A DNA stretch of 64,000 bases, from assembly GCA_021608145.1 (NCBI GenBank), contig JAKIHM010000002.1, forward strand, positions 1 through 64,000. Reading direction: 5' to 3'. A program made the translations under genes and the position numbers. Shown in pieces: positions 45,595-54,798 of this stretch. Below the pieces are notes generated by a model that saw nothing but the letters and a program-made list of their open reading frames with translations, made no database searches and was not told the origin of the DNA. Position 1 is the stretch's first letter; the number at the start of each line of letters is the position of its first letter. The stretch is from Thermovorax subterraneus. GTDB taxonomy: Bacteria; Bacillota; Thermosediminibacteria; Thermosediminibacterales; Thermosediminibacteraceae.

Positions 45595-47253
45595 CTATTC
45601 AAGAGAAACTATATAGTAGTAAAGGCTCTGGCCGCCCCTGTAAATTTCCACTTCAAAATCCGGATACCTTTCTGCCACTTTTCTCGCAATTTCTTCGGCT
45701 TCTTCCTGCGTTACTTTTTCTCCGTAATAGAAAGTGAGCATTCCGGATTGCTTTTTCTTTGCCATTTTTTGCACCAATTCTTCCAGAACCTTTTGCCTTT
45801 CGTTTCCAATTACTACCAGTTCACCGTCCATTATGCCCAGCATGTCACCCTCTTTTATTGCAGTGCCGTTCCACTTCGAATCCCTGGCCGCGAAGGTGAC
45901 CTCACCAGTTATTACATTTTTTAGAGAATCGCTCATCCTTTTTATGTTTTCTTCAGGACCAGAGTTCGGGTCGTACGCCAAAAGGGCCGAAATCCCCTGC
46001 GGAATTGACTTAGTAGGCACTACGTAAACTTTTTTGTTGGTTAAATTTCTGACCTGCTCTGCGGTTAGAATAATATTCTTGTTGTTGGGAAGGATTATAA
46101 TGTTGGGAGATTTTTGTTCCTCCACGGCTGCTAAAATTTTCTCGATGCTCGGGTTCATGCTCTGGCCGCCTTCGATAATAACGCCGGCACCAATGCTTTT
46201 AAATATCTCTTTCAATCCTTCTCCCGAAACCACCGCCACTATTTCGGTATCCTTAACTTCCACGGCGGCGTCGTCGTGGTCGGCGCTCTGATCTGCGGAA
46301 GTTCTCACGAATTCTTCGTGCTGCAATTTCATATTGTCTATTTTCACTTTCGTAAGTTCGCCCCACTTGAGGGCCTTCTCTAAGACGTCGCCGGGATGAT
46401 TTGTGTGCACGTGGATTTTTATTACATTGTTCATCCCCGTAATCAAAAGGGAATCTCCAAGGACTGAAATTTGAGATTTTAAGTCTTCCAAATCTACTTC
46501 GGGTTTTTCTGTTTGCAAAATTAATTCAGTACAGTATATATATTCTATATCCTCTACATTCAAACGTCCCTGTTCTTTTTCTTTTTCTTTTTCTAATATT
46601 AATTCTTCGTCTTCATATTCCTCTAGCATGTTCGGATTTTTCAAAACTTGCAAAAATCCTTCCAGCAGAATTATTAAACCTTTTCCACCGGCGTCTACAA
46701 CCCCCGCCTCCTTCAAAATCGGCAGCATTTCGGGGGTTTTGTCGAGTATTTTTTTAGCGTGTTCTATTGTCTTTTCCAAATTATTCACTATGTCCATCGA
46801 TTTTTTCGTTTCATGCAGCATCCGTTCCGCCGCTTCTCTCGCAACCGTAAGAATAGTTCCTTCCACAGGCCTTAATACCGCCTTATAGGCTTCCTCGACG
46901 CCTTTTTTAAAAGCAGCCGCGAGTTCCTTCGAATTTAATGAATTTTTGCCTTCAGCCACACCAGCCGCAAATCCCCTGAACAATTGGGACAAAATTACCC
47001 CCGAGTTTCCTCTTGCTCCCATTAGTGCACCCCACGCAGCAGCATCTACGATGCGTTTTAGGTCGTCGCTTTTTATTTTTGCCGCCTCTGCCACCGCTTG
47101 TTCCATTGTTAACGACATATTAGTTCCGGTGTCTCCATCCGGCACCGGATAAACATTGAGAGAATCTACTACCTTTTTATTTCGTTCCAACATTCGTGCA
47201 GAGTGTATGAGTGCTTTCCTAAACAATGTACCATCAATATTTTCCAGCGACAA
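45595..47253 (-). CDS. DAK2/DegV-type kinase (YloV, FakA-like)
   Basis: 552 residues: an N-terminal DhaL/DAK2 kinase domain with SLNVYPVPDGDTGTNMSLTM and GARGNSGVILSQLFRG, a middle linker, and the C-terminal YloV/FakA domain (HVHTNHPGDVLEKALKWGEL). FakA phosphorylates fatty acids bound to FakB. The TTG start has GGAGGT eight bases upstream. It follows yloU by 21 bp, the conserved pair. Confidence 0.92.
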   Translation of the reverse strand: MSLENIDGTLFRKALIHSARMLERNKKVVDSLNVYPVPDGDTGTNMSLTMEQAVAEAAKIKSDDLKRIVDAAAWGALMGARGNSGVILSQLFRGFAAGVAEGKNSLNSKELAAAFKKGVEEAYKAVLRPVEGTILTVAREAAERMLHETKKSMDIVNNLEKTIEHAKKILDKTPEMLPILKEAGVVDAGGKGLIILLEGFLQVLKNPNMLEEYEDEELILEKEKEKEQGRLNVEDIEYIYCTELILQTEKPEVDLEDLKSQISVLGDSLLITGMNNVIKIHVHTNHPGDVLEKALKWGELTKVKIDNMKLQHEEFVRTSADQSADHDDAAVEVKDTEIVAVVSGEGLKEIFKSIGAGVIIEGGQSMNPSIEKILAAVEEQKSPNIIILPNNKNIILTAEQVRNLTNKKVYVVPTKSIPQGISALLAYDPNSGPEENIKRMSDSLKNVITGEVTFAARDSKWNGTAIKEGDMLGIMDGELVVIGNERQKVLEELVQKMAKKKQSGMLTFYYGEKVTQEEAEEIARKVAERYPDFEVEIYRGGQSLYYYIVSLE

Positions 47254-47274
47254 TTAGACAACCTCCCCCATGGA

Positions 47275-47631
47275 CTATTTCACTCGCACGCTTTGAACAA
47301 AAACGTTAACTTTATCTGGCGCAAATCCTAAAAATCTTTTCAGCGAATAATGAACTTTTTCTATCACATTGTTGGCGACTTCACTTATCTTCGTGCCGTA
47401 CTGGACAGCAATGTAAAGGTCGATAATCAATTCATCTTCCGTCACCTTGACTTCCACGCCTTTCCCCAAATTCTCCCTGCCTAGAAGATCTACTATGCCG
47501 TCACTAACCTTTCTCGGAACCATGCCGACCAAACCGTAGCTTTCTATCGCCGCATTGCCAGCGAGGACGGCTATTACTTCCTTCGAAATGTGTATACTCC
47601 CAAGGGAGTTTTTAATAATATTTTTCACCAT
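47275..47631 (-). CDS. Asp23/Gls24 family protein (YloU)
   Basis: 118 residues with GSIHISKEVIAVLAGNAAIESYGLVGM and IDLYIAVQYGTKISEVANNV, the Asp23 pattern. These are envelope-associated proteins; in Staphylococcus, Asp23 is membrane-tethered. Paired with the YloV-type kinase. GGAGG precedes the ATG. Confidence 0.94.
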   Translation of the reverse strand: MVKNIIKNSLGSIHISKEVIAVLAGNAAIESYGLVGMVPRKVSDGIVDLLGRENLGKGVEVKVTEDELIIDLYIAVQYGTKISEVANNVIEKVHYSLKRFLGFAPDKVNVFVQSVRVK

Positions 47632-47781
47632 CCAGCCTCCCTTTAGCTAATAAACATTCTATTAACAGATTCATTATAATATATTTTAAGCTCTTATTCC
47701 AGGTTTATTGCACAAGACCTGTTCGATGTGATAAAATTAGTTTGTATTTTGTTTAATAATGAGTGGACAGGAGGTGGAACC

Positions 47782-47970
47782 ATGGCCAAATGCGAGATTT
47801 GCGGGAAAGTGCCAAGGACAGGAATGCAGGTGAGCCATTCCAACATCCATACTAAGAGGACCTGGTCGCCTAATATCCAGAGAGTAAGAGCCCTCGTGGA
47901 CGGTGTGCCAAAGCGAATAAAAGTATGCACACGCTGCTTGCGCTCAGGAAAAGTAAAAAGGGCAGAATAA
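47782..47970 (+). CDS. rpmB: 50S ribosomal protein L28
   Basis: 62 residues: [20 protein letters not shown] and [20 protein letters not shown], with zinc-binding CxxC pairs (CEIC and CTRC). AGGAGGTGGAACC precedes the ATG at 47782. It is divergent from yloU and convergent with spoVM. Confidence 0.97.
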   Translation: MAKCEICGKVPRTGMQVSHSNIHTKRTWSPNIQRVRALVDGVPKRIKVCTRCLRSGKVKRAE

Positions 47971-47973
47971 AAA

Positions 47974-48002
47974 AGCGTGCCGACAAGCACGCTCTTTTTA
48001 TT
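47974..48002 (+). terminator. intrinsic terminator of rpmB
   Basis: AGCGTGC and GCACGCT form a 7-bp stem with a six-base loop (47974-47993), followed by CTTTTTATT. The T-tract overlaps the last codons of spoVM on the other strand. Confidence 0.88.
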
Positions 48003-48084
48003 CCTCACGCGAAAAAATGCTCAATATTTTTCTTACTATTTTCCCTAGCTTTTTAGGTAATTTAAACACGTAAATTTTAACCAT
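47998..48084 (-). CDS. spoVM: stage V sporulation protein M
   Basis: A 28-codon frame, MVKIYVFKLPKKLGK followed by IVRKILSIFSREE, matches SpoVM, the amphipathic helix that recognises the curved forespore membrane and anchors SpoIVA. The KLPK(F/K)LG-x-IVR core, including the helix-breaking proline, is conserved. AAAGGAGG lies eight bases before the ATG. The position beside rpmB is the same as in Bacillus subtilis. It ends inside the rpmB terminator. Confidence 0.9.
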   Translation of the reverse strand: MVKIYVFKLPKKLGKIVRKILSIFSREE

Positions 48085-48099
48085 CCACCCTGCCTCCTT

Positions 48100-48246
48100 T
48101 CACCAGTTTTGTTGGTACATTACAAGACCAAACCATATTAAAAAAATACCTACAGCCATCATCCAAATCCAAGAAGGTAGGCGGGTGATAAGAATAACCG
48201 AACCTGTAAAAGCCGCTATAATCCCGAGTATTTTTTTAACATTCAT
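48100..48246 (-). CDS. 48-aa small membrane protein upstream of spoVM
   Basis: ATG at 48246 starts MNVKKILGIIAAFTGSVILI, then TRLPSWIWMMAVGIFLIWFG and LVMYQQNW, stopping at 48100. Two hydrophobic segments joined by TRLPSW suggest a helical hairpin in the membrane. Only 15 bp separate it from spoVM, so they are probably co-transcribed. I do not recognise the family. A GGGGGTGATCC ribosome-site-like stretch lies upstream, followed by a small TCCGG/CCGGA hairpin ending at the ATG. Confidence 0.65.
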   Translation of the reverse strand: MNVKKILGIIAAFTGSVILITRLPSWIWMMAVGIFLIWFGLVMYQQNW

Positions 48247-48323
48247 CCGGAGTCCCACCGGATCACCCCCGCGGCAGAATCCTTCATGAGATATTTATAT
48301 TCCAATAAGAAAGCTTTTGATAC

Positions 48324-48346
48324 AAAAAAACCCCCTATACTGGGGG
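48324..48346 (-). terminator. intrinsic terminator at the end of rpe
   Basis: On the minus strand CCCCC and GGGGG form the stem (48331-48346) followed by seven T. The rpe stop codon (TAG) lies within the hairpin. It ends the long yicC-to-rpe transcription run before spoVM. Confidence 0.85.
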
Positions 48347-48991
48347 TAAATTTTTAAGCTGTCGGATGACGCTGGCTGGATCTTGGGAATTGTAAATTGC
48401 AGATCCGGCTACGATGATGTCCGCCCCGGCTTTGACGATTTCTCGTGCATTTTTTTCATTTATTCCACCATCTACCTGAATTAGCACGTCAAGATTTTTC
48501 GATACTATTTTATCTTTTAGTTTATTTATTTTGTTCAGCATTCCCTTGATAAAAGTCTGACCGCCAAACCCCGGATTCACGGTCATTATCAATACCATAT
48601 AGACATCTTCCAGTATATAATCTAATGCGCTCAAAGGGGTCGACGGGTTTAAAGCCACCGCAGGCAAAGCACCCTTTTCTTTGATGGTCTGAATCAAGCG
48701 GTGTATATGAATCGTCGATTCCACGTGAACCGTCAAGATATCGGCCCCGGATTTTATAAAATCTTCCACGTACCTTTCGGGGTTAGTTATCATCAAATGG
48801 ACATCGAAAGGGAGTGAACTCTTTTTCCGTAAACAGGATATCACCGGGGGACCTATTGTTATATTGGGAACGAAATGACCGTCCATAACATCTATGTGCA
48901 ACATGTCCGCGCCCGCTTCTTCCACTTTTTTCACTTCATCGTAAAGCCTGCTGAAATCAGCAGATAATATAGATGGTGCGACCTTTATCAT
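48335..48991 (-). CDS. rpe: ribulose-phosphate 3-epimerase
   Basis: Rpe interconverts ribulose 5-phosphate and xylulose 5-phosphate. MLHIDVMDGHFVPNITIGP, VHVEST, MTVNPGFGGQTFI and IQVDGGINEKNA are the TIM-barrel metal and phosphate sites. Length 218. It follows prkC by 8 bp; the rsgA gene that lies between them in Bacillus is missing. Confidence 0.97.
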   Translation of the reverse strand: MIKVAPSILSADFSRLYDEVKKVEEAGADMLHIDVMDGHFVPNITIGPPVISCLRKKSSLPFDVHLMITNPERYVEDFIKSGADILTVHVESTIHIHRLIQTIKEKGALPAVALNPSTPLSALDYILEDVYMVLIMTVNPGFGGQTFIKGMLNKINKLKDKIVSKNLDVLIQVDGGINEKNAREIVKAGADIIVAGSAIYNSQDPASVIRQLKNLPPV

Positions 48992-48998
48992 TGTGACA

Positions 48999-50867
48999 TC
49001 AACCTCTTAAATTTTCTTCAGAATAAAGCACATCGTCTATCCATATCCTAACCTTGATAGAACCCACTCCTTCTATTGGAACTACAAGTGGGCTATCTTC
49101 CGGGGTATGTCTTTTATTATAAACTACCCTGGTTCCCAATTCATCGGTAATCTCGATTTTTACGGTAAACTCCGGCGGCTGTGCCGGAAGCGGAATAGAA
49201 ATATTGACTCTCTTCACTTCTGGAGGACCGCTGCTTACAATAAGATTTACCGCATCCTGCTCTTTTATTTCTGCTCCAGGCTTTGGATCTTGATCTATAA
49301 CTGTATTCTTTTTTGCATCGGAAGATTTAAAATCAACCTTACCTAGATTCAACTTGTTATTTTCAAGTTCCTTCCTTGCTTCCTCTAAATCCTTTCCTAT
49401 GAGAAGCGGCACATTTATTTTTTTCTCCCGTGGCCCTAGGCTCACTACGTAGCTGATCTCGGTACCTTCAGGGACTTGTAGCCCTTCTCTCGGGTTTTGG
49501 TCAATCACTACTCCTTCGGGATACTCGTCCGAATACTCTTCTTTCCTTTCCCCCACTTTGAATTTATTGCTTTCAATGAGATTTATAGCGTCTATTTCAG
49601 TAAGTCCGATTAACCTTGGAACTCCCTGCGTTTTAGGCCCTTTGCTTACGATTAGTCCTATCGGTGGATGGTTGATTTTTACAACGGTGCCGCCTTTCGG
49701 CTCCTGGTCGATTACCTGCCCCGCAGGTTCATCGGAAAAGACTCTGTCTATCACTTCGGCTTTCAGACCTTTCTCCTGTAGTTTTCTTATTGCCTCTTCC
49801 TCACTATAGCCTATTACGTTCGGCACCATCACTTCAGGAACGTAGAAATACTTGCGCGCTATCACCATTCCTAAATAAGAAAAAGCCGCGAATAGAATTA
49901 CAAGCATCAGAGCAACAGCAAGCCCTCTTAAAAAGTTCGGACTTTCTTTTCGCCCTTTTTCTTGGCTTTTTAAAACGGGCTTCTTTAGATGCTCCGACTC
50001 GAGAATCATAGTTTTTTCGAGTTCCGATGGCTTGAAGTTCAGCACTTCCAAATTTTTTTCGGCTTTCGTAAGTTCCCTTTTTAGTTCTGATACCTTTTGG
50101 AATCTTTCATCAGGAGATTTAGAAATGCACTTCATTACTATCTTTTCAAGAGCAAGAGGAAATCCCGGAATCAACTGAGAAATTAGTTTTGGTTCTTCCT
50201 GAATATGCTTTAACGCAACAGCAACAGGGCTGTCGCCATCAAACGGCACGCGTCCTGTAAGGGCTTCGTAGAGAAGTACCCCTAGCGAATAAATGTCGCT
50301 CCTTTCATCGACAAAACCTCCTCTTGCCTGTTCCGGCGAAAGGTAATGTGCCGAACCTATAAGCCCTCCGGTATTGGTTATCGTAGAACCCGTGGAGGCC
50401 CTTGCTATGCCGAAATCCGTTACCTTTACCATTCCTTCAGGAGTAATTATTATGTTGTGTGGTTTTATATCCCTGTGAACTATTTTATTTTTGTGGGCGC
50501 ATTCAAGCGCATCGCAAATCTGCTTTGCTATTTCTATCACCTTTGAAGGAGACAGGGGCGCTTCTTGCCTTATAAGCTCCTTTAAGGTCTTACCTTCCAC
50601 GTATTCCATCACAATATAATAAATTCCGTCTTCCTGGCCGACATCGTAGATGTTCACGATATTCGGGTGCGAAAGGCTGGCTGCTGCCTGGGCTTCCCTC
50701 CGGAATCTCATGACAAAATTTTCGTCGTGGGAGTATTCGGACCTCAAAACCTTTATCGCAACAATCCTGTTAAGGAGGGTGCACCTGGCCTTATAAACTA
50801 CGGCCATTCCTCCCCCACCTATTTCTTCCAAAACGACATACCTGTTTCCTAACGTTTTTCCTATCAT
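48999..50867 (-). CDS. prkC: PASTA-domain serine/threonine kinase PrkC
   Basis: A membrane kinase that senses muropeptides and controls growth and spore germination. The kinase domain (about 10-270) has GGGGMAVVYKA, VHRDIKPHNII and VTDFGIA. A single transmembrane segment (LAVALMLVILFAAFSYLGMV) is near 315-335. Three PASTA repeats follow (VPNVIGYSEEEAIRKL, VPRLIGLTEIDAINLI, VPLLIGKDLEEARKEL) and a C-terminal beta-rich tail of about 75 residues. It lies after stp. Confidence 0.96.
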   Translation of the reverse strand: MIGKTLGNRYVVLEEIGGGGMAVVYKARCTLLNRIVAIKVLRSEYSHDENFVMRFRREAQAAASLSHPNIVNIYDVGQEDGIYYIVMEYVEGKTLKELIRQEAPLSPSKVIEIAKQICDALECAHKNKIVHRDIKPHNIIITPEGMVKVTDFGIARASTGSTITNTGGLIGSAHYLSPEQARGGFVDERSDIYSLGVLLYEALTGRVPFDGDSPVAVALKHIQEEPKLISQLIPGFPLALEKIVMKCISKSPDERFQKVSELKRELTKAEKNLEVLNFKPSELEKTMILESEHLKKPVLKSQEKGRKESPNFLRGLAVALMLVILFAAFSYLGMVIARKYFYVPEVMVPNVIGYSEEEAIRKLQEKGLKAEVIDRVFSDEPAGQVIDQEPKGGTVVKINHPPIGLIVSKGPKTQGVPRLIGLTEIDAINLIESNKFKVGERKEEYSDEYPEGVVIDQNPREGLQVPEGTEISYVVSLGPREKKINVPLLIGKDLEEARKELENNKLNLGKVDFKSSDAKKNTVIDQDPKPGAEIKEQDAVNLIVSSGPPEVKRVNISIPLPAQPPEFTVKIEITDELGTRVVYNKRHTPEDSPLVVPIEGVGSIKVRIWIDDVLYSEENLRG

Positions 50868-50886
50868 AATTTATCACTTCTCCATA

Positions 50887-51621
50887 TTAGTCAACAAGTA
50901 TGAGCTCTACGGTAATATTATCGTGACCGCCCAGGTTGTTTGCGGCATGTACCAGTCTCTCGGCGGCCACCTCAACACTATCAGCGTTCAAAATTATCTC
51001 CTTTATCCTTTCGTCGTCCAGCATGTTTGTCAGGCCGTCACTGCAAAGCAGGAAAATATCGCCGCTTTTATACTCGTAATCCGATATATCCACGTCCACT
51101 TTATCATCCACGCCCAAAGCTCTCGTTATTACGTTCCGCATCGGATGGTATTTTATTTCTTGAGCCGTCAGCCTGCCTTCTTCCATAAGCTGCCATACTA
51201 ATGAGTGATCCTTGGTCAGCTGGCGCAAATGACCACTCCGCAACATGTAAGCGCGGCTATCCCCTACATGGCCTATGTAAACCCTGCCGTCTTTAAAGAG
51301 AGCGAGTGTGGCAGTAGTTCCCATTCCAGCCCATTCCTCCGATTCAAGGGAGGTTTTATATATTTTTTCGTTAGCGGCCATAAATGCCTCTTTAATCAGT
51401 AACGCCACATCGTCTTGAAAAGATTTGGCATCATATTTGGTTTTGATATAAGAAGAAATTTCTTCCACCGCCAGCCGACTCGCTACTTCTCCGGCATTAT
51501 GACCTCCCATGCCGTCCGCCACTATGAAAAGCAACGGCTCATTCATATCTTCCGGAATATAAAAGGCATCCTCGTTGTTGGGCCTTACCCTGCCCTTGTC
51601 ACTTTTTGCGCAATGAATCAT
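50887..51621 (-). CDS. stp: PP2C-type serine/threonine phosphatase
   Basis: Reverses PrkC phosphorylation. Metal-binding motifs RPNNEDAFYI, VADGMGGHNAGEVAS, GHVGDSRAYML, LLCSDGLTNML and HDNITVELI are all present. Length 244. The ATG overlaps the rlmN stop (ATGA). Confidence 0.96.
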   Translation of the reverse strand: MIHCAKSDKGRVRPNNEDAFYIPEDMNEPLLFIVADGMGGHNAGEVASRLAVEEISSYIKTKYDAKSFQDDVALLIKEAFMAANEKIYKTSLESEEWAGMGTTATLALFKDGRVYIGHVGDSRAYMLRSGHLRQLTKDHSLVWQLMEEGRLTAQEIKYHPMRNVITRALGVDDKVDVDISDYEYKSGDIFLLCSDGLTNMLDDERIKEIILNADSVEVAAERLVHAANNLGGHDNITVELILVD

Positions 51622-52658
51622 TTTTTCACCTCATTGAGAAAGCTTCTCCGCAGTTGACCGCAGGCAGCCTCGATGTCGGCTCCCATTTCCTGCCTTACAG
51701 TAACCGAAATGCCGTAATTCTTCAAAATTTCTTCAAAGAGCTTGATGCGTTCATTCGCACTTCTTTCAAAAAACCTTTCTCTCACCGGGTTCAGCGGTAT
51801 AAGATTTACGTGGCAAAGAATACCTTTTAACAAATGCGCGAGTTTAACCGCACACTCCTTGGAATCATTGACGCCGGATATCATGGTGTATTCGAAGGTT
51901 ATGCGCCTTTTAGTTTTTATTATATAATATTTGCACGCATCTAACAATTCCATTATCGGGTATCGGCGATTTATCGGAACTAGCCTGTCCCTCAATTCAT
52001 CAAAAGGAGCGTGGAGCGACACAGAAAGCGTTATCGGCAGCTTTTCTTCGGCAAGGCGCTTTATCCCGGGTACTATCCCGCAAGTAGAAACGCTCACCCT
52101 CCTGTAGCTCATGTTGAAAGCCAAATTTGAGTTTATTATCCGTAAAAACTTTATTAGCTCATCGTAGTTTAGAAGCGGTTCGCCGCTACCCATAACTACC
52201 ACGTGGCTTATCCTTTTTTTTATGTCTTCCTGAATTACAAGCACTTGGTCAACCATTTCTCCGGCAGTTAAATTCCTCCTAAAACCTCCTATGGTGGAAG
52301 CACAAAAAGCGCAACCCATGGGACATCCGACCTGGCTTGAAACGCATACGGTAATACCATAGTCATGCTCCATCTTCACACTCTCGATAACTTCGCCGTC
52401 TTGGAGCAAAAGGAGGTATTTTACAGTTTCATCCTTTTGCGACTCGAACTTCCGGTGGATTTTTATCTTGCCCACATAACAAATCTCTTTTAACTTTGCA
52501 GCAAGGCTTTTTGGTATATCGGTCATTTTGTCGAAATCCTCGACCCCTTTGTAAATCCATCGAAAAATCTGCCTTGCCCTGTAAGCAGGTTCACCTAAAG
52601 GCCTTAAAAAATCCTGAAGCTCTTCTACGGTCATTCCTTTTAGATCCGTCCTCGGCAT
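51618..52658 (-). CDS. rlmN: dual-specificity RNA methyltransferase RlmN
   Basis: A radical-SAM enzyme that methylates A2503 of 23S rRNA and A37 of tRNAs. The cluster motif is CPMGCAFCASTIGG, MGSGEPLLNYDEL is the GEP motif, and the second catalytic cysteine is in DIEAACGQLR near the C terminus. Length 346 is standard. Confidence 0.97.
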   Translation of the reverse strand: MPRTDLKGMTVEELQDFLRPLGEPAYRARQIFRWIYKGVEDFDKMTDIPKSLAAKLKEICYVGKIKIHRKFESQKDETVKYLLLLQDGEVIESVKMEHDYGITVCVSSQVGCPMGCAFCASTIGGFRRNLTAGEMVDQVLVIQEDIKKRISHVVVMGSGEPLLNYDELIKFLRIINSNLAFNMSYRRVSVSTCGIVPGIKRLAEEKLPITLSVSLHAPFDELRDRLVPINRRYPIMELLDACKYYIIKTKRRITFEYTMISGVNDSKECAVKLAHLLKGILCHVNLIPLNPVRERFFERSANERIKLFEEILKNYGISVTVRQEMGADIEAACGQLRRSFLNEVKK

Positions 52659-52672
52659 AAAAAACTACCCCT

Positions 52673-54019
52673 TTATTGTCTTCTTACCAACCTCGCGATA
52701 AAAAACCCGTCCATTCCGTGTACATTCGGATATATTTGTATATATCCGTACGGTTCTTTTAACTCGCCGGAAAGGGCCTTCGGCAGAAACGGTCTTATAT
52801 CGTCCGGTTCAAAATCCCGGTTTTCCTGCAGGAATTTCTCTATGACCTTTTCGTTTTCCTCCGGCTCTATGCTGCAGGTGCTGTAAACTATAGCGCCGCC
52901 TGGCTTTACGTACTTAGAAGAAGCACTTAAAAGTTCAAACTGCTCCCTTTTCAAATTGATAACATCCTCCGGCTTTTTTGTCCATTTTATATCCGGCTTT
53001 CTTCTAATTACTCCCAGTCCGCTGCAGGGTGCATCCACCAGCACCTTGTCAAACTGCTCGAAACTTTTCGTATCGGGGATTTTCGCATCCCTTACTTCGG
53101 GATGAACTATAGTGACGCCCAACCTGCGGCAAGTTTCTTTCAAAAGTTCAATTCTGTGGGGATGAAGGTCCCACGCGTGTATTCTACCCGTATTTTTCAT
53201 GAGCTGCGCAATGTGGGTCGTCTTCCCTCCGGGAGCTGCCGCCACATCCAGCACTTTTTCACCGCCTTTCGCCCCCAAGACCCTCGCCACCAGCATCGAG
53301 CTTTCATCTTGGGGCTGAAAATAACCGCTTTTAAAACTTTCAAGCCGGGTTAAAGGCGGTCCGTCTTCGATGTAAAGGGCTTCCTCGAGGAAAAGCCCGG
53401 AGCTCAATTTTACTCCTTCTTTATTCAAAAGACTTTTTAAATCATCTTTTTTTATCTTTAATTCGTTGACCCGAACACATAACTTTGGCTTTTCATTGAA
53501 TGCACTAAGCAAGGACTCGGTAAAATCAAATCCGAAAAGTTCAATCCATCTTCGGACCATCCACTCTGGAAAGGAATAATAGATGGAAAGATATCTTACC
53601 GGCTCTTTTGCCGGCTCAGGATAATCTATGCCGTCTTTATTTCTTATCACGTTTCTTAAAATGCCGTTGACGAAACCCGCTGCCCTTTTGCCGAAAGATT
53701 TTGCCACGTCTACCGACTCATTGACAGCGGCGTAATCGGGGATTTTGTCCAGAAACAATATTTGATAAAGACCTACCCTCAAGCTATTCAACACCACGGG
53801 ATGTATGCTGCTTATCTTTGCCTTCGAAAACTTTGAAAGCACGTAGTCGAGCCTCACCCTGTATTTTACTACACCATACACCAGTTCTGTAATGAGGGCT
53901 CTGTCCTCCTCTTCGATTTCAGGAGTCAAATGCCGGTTTAAAGCAAGATTCGAGTAGGACCCTTTTTCCACCTCAGTGAGTATTTTCACGGCAATTGCAC
54001 GAGGACTTTTATTTTTCAT
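52673..54019 (-). CDS. rsmB: 16S rRNA (cytosine-967-C5)-methyltransferase RsmB
   Basis: An N-terminal NusB-like RNA-binding domain (VDYVLSKFSKAKI region) is joined to a SAM methyltransferase with VLDVAAAPGGKTTHIA, DAPCSGLGVIRRKPDI and the catalytic YSTCSIEPEENE. Length 448 is standard. It follows DUF116 by 5 bp. Confidence 0.97.
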   Translation of the reverse strand: MKNKSPRAIAVKILTEVEKGSYSNLALNRHLTPEIEEEDRALITELVYGVVKYRVRLDYVLSKFSKAKISSIHPVVLNSLRVGLYQILFLDKIPDYAAVNESVDVAKSFGKRAAGFVNGILRNVIRNKDGIDYPEPAKEPVRYLSIYYSFPEWMVRRWIELFGFDFTESLLSAFNEKPKLCVRVNELKIKKDDLKSLLNKEGVKLSSGLFLEEALYIEDGPPLTRLESFKSGYFQPQDESSMLVARVLGAKGGEKVLDVAAAPGGKTTHIAQLMKNTGRIHAWDLHPHRIELLKETCRRLGVTIVHPEVRDAKIPDTKSFEQFDKVLVDAPCSGLGVIRRKPDIKWTKKPEDVINLKREQFELLSASSKYVKPGGAIVYSTCSIEPEENEKVIEKFLQENRDFEPDDIRPFLPKALSGELKEPYGYIQIYPNVHGMDGFFIARLVRRQ

Positions 54020-54024
54020 CTATT

Positions 54025-54798
54025 TTACTCCCTTTCCCTTCCAATGAGAAAAAAATCCAGGGCTTCTTCGACATTTTTAACATCCACCCTTGTATTTACG
54101 CATGGTCCTTCAGGCCTTATATTTAATATGCCCAAAACCGGAATCGGATTTGTGTCAAGAATTCCTTCGGAAAGATCCCTCTCGCAGGCGATGGCGACAA
54201 TTGCCTTCGGCCTGAAATCCATCACTATCTTTCTCGCCAGCGTCCCCCCGGTGGCCACAGCCAATCTTACCCCTTTTTCTTCAGCAAGAGTAACAAGCTT
54301 TTCTATGTCGCACCTTCCGCAACGCCTGCAATTCGACACATCGGCCGTAATTTTATAGGGGCAATCCCACCGCTGGAGACAGTGGGGTGCCAATACCAGT
54401 ATATCCTCCGGTTTTATTTTGTAATTCTTGGTTTTTACCAGATTATTGTTTACCTCTATGTAGGAACTTTTTATTATATCCTTAGGTATGTGAAGCAGCT
54501 TCCCCAAAGCAATCGTGATAGGAAAAAGCAAGTTCAAGGAAAAATTTATCAACCGTTCCAATCCAAAAAAACCTTTTACGTGCCACAAAGTCAGCACCGT
54601 CGCTGCAAGGCCCAGGCTCAGAACAACAATAAGTATAGCCAATACCAACAAAACCGTAAGTAACATCCACTTGTAAAAGTGGGTAAACTTATTTAGGTAA
54701 AGTGCCACACCTGCCGTCGCCAAAGCCGATAATATGGCAATACTAACCAGAAGTAGACTTATATATATCCTTTTTTTAGTCTTCCTTATTTCCATCAT
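54025..54798 (-). CDS. DUF116 membrane protein
   Basis: 257 residues. Three N-terminal hydrophobic segments are followed by a soluble domain with HCLQRWDCPYKITADVSNC and RRCGRCDIEKLV, a cysteine pattern that could bind metal. The family lies in this fmt-rsmB position in many Firmicutes. Function unknown. It overlaps the end of fmt by 23 bp. Confidence 0.88.
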   Translation of the reverse strand: MMEIRKTKKRIYISLLLVSIAILSALATAGVALYLNKFTHFYKWMLLTVLLVLAILIVVLSLGLAATVLTLWHVKGFFGLERLINFSLNLLFPITIALGKLLHIPKDIIKSSYIEVNNNLVKTKNYKIKPEDILVLAPHCLQRWDCPYKITADVSNCRRCGRCDIEKLVTLAEEKGVRLAVATGGTLARKIVMDFRPKAIVAIACERDLSEGILDTNPIPVLGILNIRPEGPCVNTRVDVKNVEEALDFFLIGRERE

